A stretch of 11,150 bases of DNA from Gammaproteobacteria bacterium (GTDB lineage: Bacteria > Pseudomonadota > Gammaproteobacteria > Xanthomonadales > Wenzhouxiangellaceae), in NCBI GenBank assembly GCA_003561495.1, contig PWWM01000100.1:1-11150 (forward strand), read 5' to 3'. Both the position numbers and the translations under genes were made by a program. Position 1 is the first letter of the stretch; each line of letters opens with the position of its first letter. Positions 1-7,083 of the stretch are shown piece by piece. The notes beneath the pieces were generated by a model. The model was not told where the DNA came from and did not search any database. It saw nothing but the letters and a program-made list of their open reading frames with translations.

Positions 1-524
1 ACATAAAACAGTCCCGCTCCGGCCAGGATGATCCAGTGGGCCGAATCAGCCACCGCGCCAACCGCCAGCGCCAGCATCAGGCTGATGACGGCGGCATAGG
101 CGATCACGGGTCGATGCATGCCGGTCTCGATCCGGGGCAGGTAGTGCCGGCCCAGCCAAAGGCAGAAAAGCAGCAGAACGAATCCCGTCACAACCGCCGC
201 CCACGGGTCGAAACCCAGCACCCAGAACGCGACCACATAGGCCACATGCCCCAGCAGGAAGGCCACAAGCCCGGACACAAAGGCCTTTCGGGATTGGCCG
301 ATCAGCAGCACATCGCCGAGCATGGACAGGCCCAGCCCGATCAGAATGCATAGCCCGTAGACCGAGTCCAACGCCCCGGCCACCAGTGCGGTGGCAATGA
401 AACCGGCCGACGCCAGCGGCTTGGACAGCCACTTGCCCAGACGACTGGCGCGATACTCGGCGACCAACAAGGCGGTCAGCGCCAGCACGGTGACCACAAA
501 GGTCAAGCTCATCGCGTTCAGCAT
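1..524 (-). CDS. YhhN/TMEM86-family membrane protein (lysoplasmalogenase-like), C-terminus cut by window edge
   Basis: Read on the minus strand from the ATG at 524, this frame stays open to the window edge (about 174 residues), so the C-terminus is missing. The protein is almost entirely hydrophobic, with several predicted membrane helices. It carries the spaced motifs I associate with the YhhN/TMEM86 family: KPLASAGF near residue 33, GLGLSMLGDVLLI near residues 60-72, FVSGLVAFLLGHVAYVVAF near 78-96, and RPVIAYAAVISLMLALAV near 133-150. Characterised members hydrolyse the vinyl-ether bond of lysoplasmalogens, but bacterial members are mostly untested, so substrate is unknown. Family members are about 210-230 residues, so roughly 40-50 residues lie outside. 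Start choice is uncertain: an internal ATG at 512 and in-frame ATGs at 557 and 554 are possible, and none has a strong Shine-Dalgarno. The next gene diverges only 31 bases away. Confidence 0.85.
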   Translation of the reverse strand, partial: MLNAMSLTFVVTVLALTALLVAEYRASRLGKWLSKPLASAGFIATALVAGALDSVYGLCILIGLGLSMLGDVLLIGQSRKAFVSGLVAFLLGHVAYVVAFWVLGFDPWAAVVTGFVLLLFCLWLGRHYLPRIETGMHRPVIAYAAVISLMLALAVGAVADSAHWIILAGAGLFY

Positions 525-555
525 GGTAGTGTGTCCGAAAAATCGAATCTCCATC

Positions 556-2196
556 ATGCCAGCCAACCAACGTTATTTCACCCGCCAAGGCCTTTATGGC
601 CCCATGGTCGTACTACTCGGCCTGCTGCTGAGTGGTTCGATCGCTCATGCCCAGACCACATGGACCGTTACCGATAACGGCGACAGCGGAAATGGCACGT
701 TGCGCTCGGCCGTAGCCGATGCCGGAAACGGAGACACCATTGTGTTCGATCTGCCCCCGGCCAGTGTCATTACTCTGACCTCGGGACAGATTGCCATCGG
801 TGTTGATCTCACCATTTCCGGACCGGGCGCTGCTGATCTGACCGTCAGCGGCAATGGCAGCAGCCGTGTATTCAACATCAGCCACGGTGCGGACGTGTCA
901 ATCAACAACATCACCATTGCCAATGGCCAGGTGACCAACGCCCAGGGGGGTGGCATACGCAATGCCGGCAGCTTGACGATCACTGATTGCGTAATGAGAG
1001 ACAACGCCGTGTCAGGCAGTTCAACCAGTATCGCCAGGATCGGCGGCGCCATTGGCAATGCAGCCACCAGTGCCGGTTCGGCCAGTCTTACGGTGGAGCG
1101 CTGTACATTCGAGAACAACAGTTCCAGTGGTGAAGGTGGCGGCATCGGTAGCTTCAACCTGGCCGCCACGACTGCCGACCTGACCGTACGAGACAGCACA
1201 CTGACCGACAATGAAGCAGTCTACGGAGGCGCGATCGCCCAGTACTCCCAGTCTGGTGGCACCGCTCTGGGTGTGCTCATCAACACCACGATCAGCAACA
1301 ACTCCTCCACTCTTGACGGAGGCGGCATTGATTCCGATGTGCTGACCGGGAATGGGATCAATCAACTGACACTGATCAACAGTACCGTCCATGGCAATTC
1401 GGCCAGCCGCAGCGGGGGTGGCCTGAGTTCCACGATATCCGGCAGCCTTTATCGATATCGCAATACGATTGTCGCCGGCAACACCGCCTCGGTCGCCGCC
1501 GACGAGATTCAGCAGACCAGCCTGGGTACCGACACCGTATTCCAGGGCGGGAACCTGATCGGCAACGATGCCGGCCTGGTGTTCTACTCCAGCCATTCAA
1601 GTGACCAGATCGGCACATCGACAGACCCGATACCTGCATTGCTTGGACCATTGACCGACAACGGCGGCCCGACGCCAACCCACATGCCCGAACCCGGCAG
1701 CCCGGCGATCGATGCCGCGCTGGATCTTTTCTGCCCGGACACCGACCAAAGGGGCGAGTCTCGCCCGGTCGACGGCAACAATGATGGCACTGCGGTCTGT
1801 GACATCGGCGCGGTGGAGATACAAAGCGATGAGATCGTCGATGTGGCCATGGACTTTGACCCGGTCAGCCTGGAATTCGGAGAAGTCGAGGTTGGAGACA
1901 GCAGTCCGTTGACAGTCAACCTGCACAACACCGGGGATGCCGATCTCAGCGGTTTGGCATTCGCCTTGTCAACCGTTGATTTTGAGGTCGATGCCGATGA
2001 TTGTTCCGGCGGAATTCCGGTCGGTGAAAGCTGTGAAGTGGTCGTCACTTTCACTCCATCATCGACCGGCCCGGCCGGGGCCACGCTTGCAGTTGACAGC
2101 ACCCAGAATGCCTCGACCGGTCTGCCAATGTCCGGGATCGGCATACCCCGGCCGGACGAGATTTTCCGGGATCGCTTTCAGGGGCTCGACGAGTAG
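556..2196 (+). CDS. Secreted right-handed beta-helix protein with choice-of-anchor Q and choice-of-anchor D (ASH-like) regions
   Basis: 546 residues from the ATG at 556, chosen because it gives a clean Sec signal peptide: polar start, hydrophobic core at about 17-28, probable cleavage after SIAHA (residue 32). Residues about 115-310 hold six beta-helix coils, each starting GGGI/GGAI/GGGL and followed by strand-forming runs such as SLTITDC, SLTVERCTFENN, DLTVRDSTLTDN and LTLINSTVHGNSA. Residues 363-422 carry the choice-of-anchor Q signature (LLGPLTDNGGPTPTHMPEPG, GSPAIDA, TDQRGESRP, CDIGAVE). Residues 434-529 form an immunoglobulin-like ASH/choice-of-anchor D module (LEFGEVEVG, LHNTGDADL, SCEVVVTFTPSSTG). 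The end, PDEIFRDRFQGLDE, resembles short IF-D-G-F-type tails I recall from Xanthomonadales exoproteins. Likely a surface or extracellular structural or adhesive protein; no catalytic residues recognised. An upstream in-frame start at 391 would bury the signal peptide and overlap the divergent gene. Confidence 0.85.
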   Translation: MPANQRYFTRQGLYGPMVVLLGLLLSGSIAHAQTTWTVTDNGDSGNGTLRSAVADAGNGDTIVFDLPPASVITLTSGQIAIGVDLTISGPGAADLTVSGNGSSRVFNISHGADVSINNITIANGQVTNAQGGGIRNAGSLTITDCVMRDNAVSGSSTSIARIGGAIGNAATSAGSASLTVERCTFENNSSSGEGGGIGSFNLAATTADLTVRDSTLTDNEAVYGGAIAQYSQSGGTALGVLINTTISNNSSTLDGGGIDSDVLTGNGINQLTLINSTVHGNSASRSGGGLSSTISGSLYRYRNTIVAGNTASVAADEIQQTSLGTDTVFQGGNLIGNDAGLVFYSSHSSDQIGTSTDPIPALLGPLTDNGGPTPTHMPEPGSPAIDAALDLFCPDTDQRGESRPVDGNNDGTAVCDIGAVEIQSDEIVDVAMDFDPVSLEFGEVEVGDSSPLTVNLHNTGDADLSGLAFALSTVDFEVDADDCSGGIPVGESCEVVVTFTPSSTGPAGATLAVDSTQNASTGLPMSGIGIPRPDEIFRDRFQGLDE

Positions 2197-2244
2197 GGCA
2201 CCGGCCGTTGTACACTTTCGGCCAATGCCGCAACATCCACGCTC

Positions 2245-3873
2245 ATGAATGCCACGGTTGCCCGAAATCCAATCGCCTCCGATGTCCTGATCATCGGCGG
2301 TGGCCTGGCCGGCATCGTCACCGCGCTGGAGGTTCTGCGTAACGGCCAATCGGTCACCCTGGTCGATCGGGACACGCCGGAGCGTTTCGGCGGGCTGGCC
2401 TTGTGGGCCTTCGGCGGCATGGCGCTGATCGGCACGCCCTTGCAGGCGCGCATGAAGATTCCCGACACGCCCGAACGAGCGCTCGAGGACTGGCTGCGTT
2501 TCGGACAACTGGACCCGGCCGACCGTCACTCCCTGGCCTGGGCCGAATACTACGTGGAGCGCTCGCGCGCCGAGGTGCATGACTGGCTGATTGACGAGGG
2601 CCTGAAGTTCATGCCGGCGGTCAACTGGGTCGAGCGTGGCCGTTTCGGCGACGGCAATTCCGTGCCGCGCTATCACATCGTCTGGGGCACCGCGCAGGAG
2701 CTGGTGCGACAACTCGGCGGCGCCATGCGCGAGGCCGGCCAGGGCGGCAGGCTGACCCTGTTGCATCGTCACCGGGTGGTCGAGCTGGAACAGGAAACCG
2801 GCAGGCTGTCGGGGGCCATGGCCATCGACGAAGACAGCGGGGCAGAGATTCAACTGAAAGCCCCGGTGGTGGTGCTGGCCACCGGCGGCATCAACGGATC
2901 TCATGAACAATGCCGCGCGAACTGGCCGGCGGATCGTCCCTTGCCGAAATCCATGCTCAATGGCGCCCACCCCTATGCCGACGGCAAGCTCCATCATTTC
3001 ACGGCCGAAAAACTCGGCGGGATCATCGTCAATGCCGGGGAGATGTGGAACTATGCCGCTGGCTTTCCCCATCCCTACCCGCACTTCCCGGGCCATGGCC
3101 TGTCGACCATCCCCTGCAAGTCGGCGCTGTGGCTGGACCATACCGGCCGGCGCATCGGGCCCGAACCGCTGGTCACCGGTTTCGATACCCACTGGTTGTG
3201 TCAACGCGTAGCCGAACAGGAACAACCCTGGACATGGCATCTGCTCAATTGGCGCATTGCCGCCAAGGAATTTGCGATCTCCGGGTCCGAGCACAACCCA
3301 CGCATCCGCGACAAGCAGTTTCCAATCTTTCTGAAGGAAACGCTTCTGGGCAATCATCGCCTGGTCAGGCAGATGCAGTCCGAAAGTGATGATTTCCTGG
3401 TCGATGACACGCTTTCCGGACTGGCGGCGAAGATGAATGCATTGACCCGCTCGCACCATATCGACCCGACCGTGCTCGAAGCCACGGTCAATGACTTCGA
3501 TGCCAACTTCCATAACAAGAACGCACTGAACAACGATGCCCAGATCCGCATGATTGAACACGCTCGCCAGTGGCGCCCGGACCGACTGCGCACCTGCAAG
3601 CCTGCGCCGCTGAAAAAAAAGGGCGCCGGTCCGTTCATCGCCATTCGCATGCAACTGATTACCCGCAAGAGCCTGGGCGGTTTGCGCACTGATCTTCAAA
3701 GCCGCGTGCTGGACGGTTCGGACCAACCCATTCCCGGCCTGTACTGCGTGGGTGAGGCAGCCGGATTCGGCGGCGGTGGTTGCAACGGCAAGCGCTCGCT
3801 GGAGGGCACCTTCCTGCCCGGATGTATTCTCAATGCGCGTGCCGCGGCGCGATCGATACAGTCGGGAGGTTAG
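2245..3873 (+). CDS. FAD-binding dehydrogenase, COG3573 / fumarate reductase-3-ketosteroid dehydrogenase-like flavoprotein
   Basis: 542 residues. The N-terminus has a Rossmann FAD site: DVLIIGGGLAG (residues 13-23) followed by the acidic end of the second strand, LVDRD (D41). The C-terminus is characteristic: TRKSLGGLRTD, then PGLYCVGEAAGFGGGG, and NGKRSLEGTFLPGCILNARAA, which resembles the GGGG-x-G-x-R-ALEGTFLGGC end I associate with COG3573 predicted oxidoreductases. Such proteins are soluble or loosely membrane-associated FAD oxidoreductases related to succinate dehydrogenase/fumarate reductase flavoproteins; true substrates are mostly unknown. No heme-binding CxxCH and no signal peptide is visible. 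It starts 48 bases after the beta-helix gene with no obvious Shine-Dalgarno and is separated from the next gene by 244 bases holding a REP-like pair, so it is probably its own transcription unit or the end of one. Family assignment is fairly secure; activity is not. Confidence 0.88.
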   Translation: MNATVARNPIASDVLIIGGGLAGIVTALEVLRNGQSVTLVDRDTPERFGGLALWAFGGMALIGTPLQARMKIPDTPERALEDWLRFGQLDPADRHSLAWAEYYVERSRAEVHDWLIDEGLKFMPAVNWVERGRFGDGNSVPRYHIVWGTAQELVRQLGGAMREAGQGGRLTLLHRHRVVELEQETGRLSGAMAIDEDSGAEIQLKAPVVVLATGGINGSHEQCRANWPADRPLPKSMLNGAHPYADGKLHHFTAEKLGGIIVNAGEMWNYAAGFPHPYPHFPGHGLSTIPCKSALWLDHTGRRIGPEPLVTGFDTHWLCQRVAEQEQPWTWHLLNWRIAAKEFAISGSEHNPRIRDKQFPIFLKETLLGNHRLVRQMQSESDDFLVDDTLSGLAAKMNALTRSHHIDPTVLEATVNDFDANFHNKNALNNDAQIRMIEHARQWRPDRLRTCKPAPLKKKGAGPFIAIRMQLITRKSLGGLRTDLQSRVLDGSDQPIPGLYCVGEAAGFGGGGCNGKRSLEGTFLPGCILNARAAARSIQSGG

Positions 3874-3916
3874 GGATTGGACATGAACAATGCGGCGGAG
3901 ACATTTTCAACGTCGG

Positions 3917-3992
3917 CCGTCGGGGATGTAACCCCGACCTACGCTTCGTTCGAACTCGCAACATTTGTAGGTCGGGGCTACGTCCCCGACGG
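3917..3992. repeat. BIME-like pair of inverted REP elements with GTAG heads
   Basis: Two 26-base arms (3917-3942 and 3967-3992) are inverted copies with only two mismatches, both of which would be G-U pairs in RNA. Each arm is itself a hairpin: stem GTCGGGG/CCCCGAC with a 6-base loop (ATGTAA at 3926-3931; CTACGT at 3978-3983). On its own strand each hairpin is preceded by the tetranucleotide GTAG, the head typical of REP/SMAG-like elements that RAYT transposases act on. The two GTAG heads face each other across a 24-base spacer, the layout of a bacterial interspersed mosaic element. There is no T-tract, so a plain intrinsic terminator is unlikely, but a 3'-end stabiliser or boundary role between the flanking genes is possible. 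No RAYT gene lies in the window. Confidence 0.8.
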
Positions 3993-4102
3993 TCGACAAT
4001 GAAACTATCGACACGACCGGATTCACGTGTCCGCAATCGGTACCCGGCACATTGTTTCTGTGTTGGTTATTCCGAAAAGACAGGCGACGTGAATAATCGT
4101 TT

Positions 4103-4107
4103 GGAGG
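4103..4107 (+). promoter_or_regulatory. Ribosome binding site of LldD-like gene
   Basis: GGAGG lies 10 bases before the ATG at 4118. It is a strong Shine-Dalgarno core and fixes this start. Confidence 0.75.
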
Positions 4108-4117
4108 CCCTCAAGAA

Positions 4118-5281
4118 ATGATTCGACGAGTTCCGGCCACTATTGAGGATTACCGCGATCTGGCGCGGCGGCGTCTGCCGCGTTTTCTGTTCGATTACTA
4201 CGACGGCGGGTCGGGTCGGGAGCAGACCATGGCGGCCAATGCCGGCGACTGGGATGCGGTGACGCTTCGGCAACGTGTATTGGTCGATGTCGATCATATT
4301 GATACCGCTTCCAGCGTCGTCGGAGAGGAATGCGGCATGCCGCTGGCCCTGGCCCCGGTTGGCCTGGCCGGCATGGCCGAGCGACGCGGAGAAGTGCAAG
4401 CGGTGCGTGCGGCCCATGCCGCCGGGGTGCCGTTCACCTTGTCGACAGTCGGGCTTTGCGGGCTTGATGAAGTCAATCAAGCCACTGACAAGCCGTTCTG
4501 GTTCCAGCTCTACATGATCCGCGACCGGGGCGTGGTCGAAGCGGTTATCGACCAGGCCTGGGCGGCCGGCTGTCGCACCCTGATTTCCACCATCGACCTG
4601 CCCATGCCCGGCCCGCGCCATCGCGATACCCGCAACGGCATGGCCGTGCCCGGTTTGCGCGCCAAACTATTGAAGATCGGCCAGCTGTTGGCCCGCCCCG
4701 GCTGGGTCTGGAACGTGGCCGTGCGTGGCGGTCCGATGAGTCTGGGCACCATGAACCCGCATGTTCCGGCCGCCAGTGATCCCGATTCATTCCGCGAGTG
4801 GATCGATACACAGTTCGACCCGACCGTCACCTGGTCCGACATCGAGTGGCTGCGCAACAAGTGGCAAGGCAAACTGCTGCTCAAGGGCATACTCGACCGG
4901 GAAGATGCCGAACGCGCGGTCGATGCCGGGGCCGACGGCATTGTCGTATCCAACCACGGCGGCCGCCAGCTCGATGGCGTGGCCTCGACCGCTGCGAAAT
5001 TGCCGGAAATTGTTGATGCCGTGGATCAACGCATCGAAGTGCTGGTCGATGGCGGCATCAACGGCGGCATTGATATCTTCCGCGCCCTGGCCCTGGGCGC
5101 CAACGGCGCGATGATTGGCCGGGCCTGGATCTGGGCGCTGGCCGCCGGAGGGCAACCCGCAGTGCAGGCGCTGCTTGCCGGCTACCGCGATGAGTTGCGC
5201 CTGGCCATGGCCTTGACCGGCGTGACCCGCATCGCCGACATCGGTCCGCATTGCCTGGACCGGAATCCGGAACAAAGATAA
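4118..5281 (+). CDS. lldD: FMN-dependent alpha-hydroxy-acid dehydrogenase, LldD (L-lactate dehydrogenase)-like
   Basis: 387 residues, close to E. coli LldD (396). It oxidises an L-2-hydroxyacid to the 2-oxoacid through FMN, and LldD-type enzymes pass electrons to the membrane quinone pool. Conserved family elements: FDYYDGGSG with Tyr27 (equivalent to glycolate-oxidase Tyr24), FQLYMIRDR with Tyr132, the FMN-contacting lysine Lys256 in LLLKGILD, the catalytic block VSNHGGRQLDG with His280 (base) and Arg283, and MIGRAW with Arg335 in the phosphate-binding loop. The central region (RPGWVWN, FDPTVTWSDIEWLR) follows LldD rather than glycolate oxidase. Oddity: the usual phosphate-loop motif DGG-x-R reads DGGIN at 311-315, so Asn replaces a nearly invariant Arg. 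The next gene starts 12 bases after the stop, implying an operon with the TPP enzyme. Lactate, mandelate or another 2-hydroxyacid are all possible substrates; the symbol reflects family resemblance. Confidence 0.87.
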   Translation: MIRRVPATIEDYRDLARRRLPRFLFDYYDGGSGREQTMAANAGDWDAVTLRQRVLVDVDHIDTASSVVGEECGMPLALAPVGLAGMAERRGEVQAVRAAHAAGVPFTLSTVGLCGLDEVNQATDKPFWFQLYMIRDRGVVEAVIDQAWAAGCRTLISTIDLPMPGPRHRDTRNGMAVPGLRAKLLKIGQLLARPGWVWNVAVRGGPMSLGTMNPHVPAASDPDSFREWIDTQFDPTVTWSDIEWLRNKWQGKLLLKGILDREDAERAVDAGADGIVVSNHGGRQLDGVASTAAKLPEIVDAVDQRIEVLVDGGINGGIDIFRALALGANGAMIGRAWIWALAAGGQPAVQALLAGYRDELRLAMALTGVTRIADIGPHCLDRNPEQR

Positions 5282-5287
5282 GAGGAG
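5282..5287 (+). promoter_or_regulatory. Ribosome binding site of TPP-enzyme gene
   Basis: GAGGAG begins immediately after the upstream stop codon (5279-5281) and lies 6 bases before the ATG at 5294. This is a strong site in a 12-base intercistronic gap and supports cotranscription and coupled translation. Confidence 0.8.
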
Positions 5288-5293
5288 AAGCTC

Positions 5294-6952
5294 ATGCCCA
5301 ACGGCGCCCAAGCCCTGATGAAGACCCTGGCCGATGCCGGCATCGAGGTCTGCTTCACCAATCCCGGCACCAGTGAAATGCACTTTGTCGCGGCACTCGA
5401 TGACGAGCCGCGCATGCGCGCCGTGCTCGGCCTGTTCGAGGGCGTGGCCACGGGCGCGGCCGACGGCTATGCACGCATGGCCGACAAGCCAGCCGCGGTG
5501 CTTTTGCACTTGGGATGCGGGCTGGGCAACGGCCTGGCCAACCTGCACAATGCGCGCAAGGGCAAGGTCCCGATCGTCAATATCGTCGGCGATCATGCGA
5601 CCTACCATCAGCCGCTGGATGCGCAACTGCAGTCGGATATCGAAACCGTGGCGCGCAATGTTTCCCCGGAATTCGTGCGCAGTTCCAACAGCACCGCGGA
5701 TCTATGCCGTGATGCGGTCGAGGCCATATCCGCTGCCCGTGGGCTGCCCGGACGAGTGGCCACGCTGATCCTGCCGGCCGATGTGTCCTGGGGCGAGGGC
5801 GCTGAACCGGCGACACCGCCACCATCACCGCAACCTGAAGCGGCCGATGACGAAACGGTGGCCGCCATTGCCGAGGCCATCCAGTCCGGCGGCAAGACCG
5901 CACTGTTTCTGGGCGGACAAGCCCTGCGCGAACCGGCCCTGCTGGCCGCGGCCCGGATCGCAGCAAAAGCCGGGGTCAAGGTATTGACCGAAGTCTTTCC
6001 CACCCGGCTGGAACGCGGCGCCGGCCGCCCACCGGTCGAGCGCCTGGCCTATCTGGCCGAACTGGCCACCCTGCAACTAAGCGACCTGGATCACCTGGTG
6101 CTGGTCGATGCCAAGGCGCCGGTGTCGTTTTTCGCCTATCCCGGAAAGGCCAGCGAGCTGGTGCCCGAGGGATGTCAGGTCCACACTCTGAGCAAGCCCT
6201 CTCAAAATGCCAGCGCCAGCCTGGAAAAGCTGGCCGAAGCCCTGGATGCGGACCAGACCGAACCCGAACTGCAGGCCCCCGGCCGTCCCGGCCGCCCGCG
6301 CGGCAAGCTGACCGCCGAGAAAGTCTGCAAGGCAGTCGGTCACCTGCTGCCGGAGGAGGCCATCATCGTCGACGAGGCGATTACTTCAGGGCTGATGCTG
6401 CCGGTCATGACCGCCGGCGCACCGCAACATGATTTGATTACCTTGACCGGGGGCGCGATTGGCCAGGGACTGCCCAATGCTGTCGGCGCGGCCATTGCCT
6501 GTCCGGACCGGCCGGTGATCGCCCTGATCGGCGACGGTACGGCCATGTACACCATCCAGGCGCTGTGGACCATGGCGCGCGAAAACCTCGATGTCACCAG
6601 CATCATCTTCAGCAACGCTTCCTACTCGGTGCTCAACATCGAACTTGAACGCGTCGGCGCCGACAGGAGCGGCGACAAGGCCCGCTCCCAGCTCGACATC
6701 TCCGGCCCCGAGCTGGACTTTGCCCGCCTGGCCCAGGGCATGGGGGTGCACGCCGTGCGCGCAAATACCGCCGAGGATTTCTGCAAGGCATTCGAATACG
6801 CCCTGTCCCACCCCGGCCCTCACCTGATCGACGCGGTCATCCCCGAATCCCTGAACCGCACCAAACGCCGCATTCTTCCGTGGCTGCTCCGATCCCTGCC
6901 GAAGATGCCCAAACCCATGGCCCGGGCATTGAAGAGCAAACTGGCGCCTTGA
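5294..6952 (+). CDS. Thiamine-diphosphate enzyme, IlvB/benzoylformate decarboxylase superfamily (usually annotated acetolactate synthase large subunit)
   Basis: 552 residues with the three-part TPP-enzyme fold. The N-terminal PYR domain has TNPGTSEMHFV (21-31), the cofactor-activating Glu49 in FEGVATGAADGYAR, and LLHLGCGLGNG with His72. The middle domain spans roughly 190-330. The C-terminal PP domain has GGAIGQGLPNAVGAA and the Mg-TPP motif GDG at 413-415 through Asn441. His72 and Thr26 align with the active-site His70 and Ser26 of benzoylformate decarboxylase, which true acetolactate synthases lack, so 2-oxoacid decarboxylation or carboligation is a better guess than branched-chain amino-acid synthesis; there is no ilvN-like small subunit nearby. 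The directly upstream 2-hydroxyacid dehydrogenase could supply the 2-oxoacid. The tail after residue about 515 is basic (RTKRRILPWLLRSLP...KSK) and could be an amphipathic membrane-contact helix. Part of this tail recurs as a fragment at 7977-8056. Confidence 0.87.
   Translation: MPNGAQALMKTLADAGIEVCFTNPGTSEMHFVAALDDEPRMRAVLGLFEGVATGAADGYARMADKPAAVLLHLGCGLGNGLANLHNARKGKVPIVNIVGDHATYHQPLDAQLQSDIETVARNVSPEFVRSSNSTADLCRDAVEAISAARGLPGRVATLILPADVSWGEGAEPATPPPSPQPEAADDETVAAIAEAIQSGGKTALFLGGQALREPALLAAARIAAKAGVKVLTEVFPTRLERGAGRPPVERLAYLAELATLQLSDLDHLVLVDAKAPVSFFAYPGKASELVPEGCQVHTLSKPSQNASASLEKLAEALDADQTEPELQAPGRPGRPRGKLTAEKVCKAVGHLLPEEAIIVDEAITSGLMLPVMTAGAPQHDLITLTGGAIGQGLPNAVGAAIACPDRPVIALIGDGTAMYTIQALWTMARENLDVTSIIFSNASYSVLNIELERVGADRSGDKARSQLDISGPELDFARLAQGMGVHAVRANTAEDFCKAFEYALSHPGPHLIDAVIPESLNRTKRRILPWLLRSLPKMPKPMARALKSKLAP
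6824..6903 (+). repeat. Direct repeat, left copy (inside the TPP-enzyme 3' end)
   Basis: These 80 bases encode LIDAVIPESLNRTKRR and the following ILPWLLRSLP. They match 7977-8056 at 67 of 80 positions without gaps. The partner lies 1153 bases downstream in the same orientation. This copy is in the intact gene. Confidence 0.9.
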
Positions 6953-7012
6953 TTTCTTCGGCAAGCTTAAGAATAACGAAGGTGACCGGTCAATGAGGGG
7001 AAAGGTCCCCAT

Positions 7013-7041
7013 TTGAAATCCATGGATTAAGCAGATAGGCT
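7013..7041 (+). promoter_or_regulatory. Weak candidate sigma70 promoter for the IPTL-CTERM-like gene
   Basis: TTGAAA (7013-7018, 5 of 6 to the -35 consensus) is followed after 17 bases by TAGGCT (7036-7041, only 3 of 6 to the -10). The 131-base gap after the TPP gene is large enough for a separate promoter. An alternative pair, TTGATT at 6949 with AATAAC at 6972, is equally weak. By-eye match only. Confidence 0.25.
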
Positions 7042-7074
7042 GAGAAGGAGACTAATACTTACTTTCTACGCACA

Positions 7075-7079
7075 GGGAG
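7075..7079 (+). promoter_or_regulatory. Ribosome binding site of the IPTL-CTERM-like gene
   Basis: GGGAG lies 4 bases before the ATG at 7084 and 7 before the second ATG at 7087, so the second ATG of the ATGATG pair may be the main start. A second purine-rich AAGGAG at 7045-7050 has no start codon at usable distance. Confidence 0.55.
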
Positions 7080-7083
7080 ACTC

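Larger units (their letters stand above)
3874..4117. other. Intergenic region with REP-like pair; no gene seen
   Basis: This 244-base gap lies between the COG3573 flavoprotein and the LldD-like gene. The only structure I can support is the inverted pair of GTAG-headed hairpins at 3917-3992 (listed separately) and the ribosome binding site of the next gene at its right end. Short open frames crossing the hairpins encode low-complexity Arg/Ser/Pro peptides and are not convincing genes. I could not find a well-matched sigma70 promoter for the downstream operon, although it should start here. Confidence 0.6.

Noticed and set aside
391..555. Extended N-terminus for the beta-helix protein
   Set aside because: It would put 55 polar residues ahead of a good signal peptide and overlap the divergent membrane-protein gene.
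2203..2223. GGCCG/CGGCC stem after the beta-helix gene as a terminator
   Set aside because: Only 5 base pairs with an 11-base loop and no T-tract; too weak to annotate.
2059..3726. 555-codon minus-strand frame opposite the COG3573 flavoprotein
   Set aside because: Shadow of a well-supported gene; the translation is low-complexity His/Gln/Arg-rich with no recognisable motifs.
3917..3992. Intrinsic terminator after the COG3573 gene
   Set aside because: The hairpins are strong but lack a U-run and their GTAG-headed inverted layout fits a REP pair better.
3780..4121. Small open frames over the REP pair
   Set aside because: They read through the inverted hairpins and the end of the flavoprotein gene; composition is that of translated REP sequence.
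4787..5626. 279-codon minus-strand frame across the lldD/TPP-gene junction
   Set aside because: It overlaps two strongly supported genes and an intercistronic ribosome site; no motif seen.
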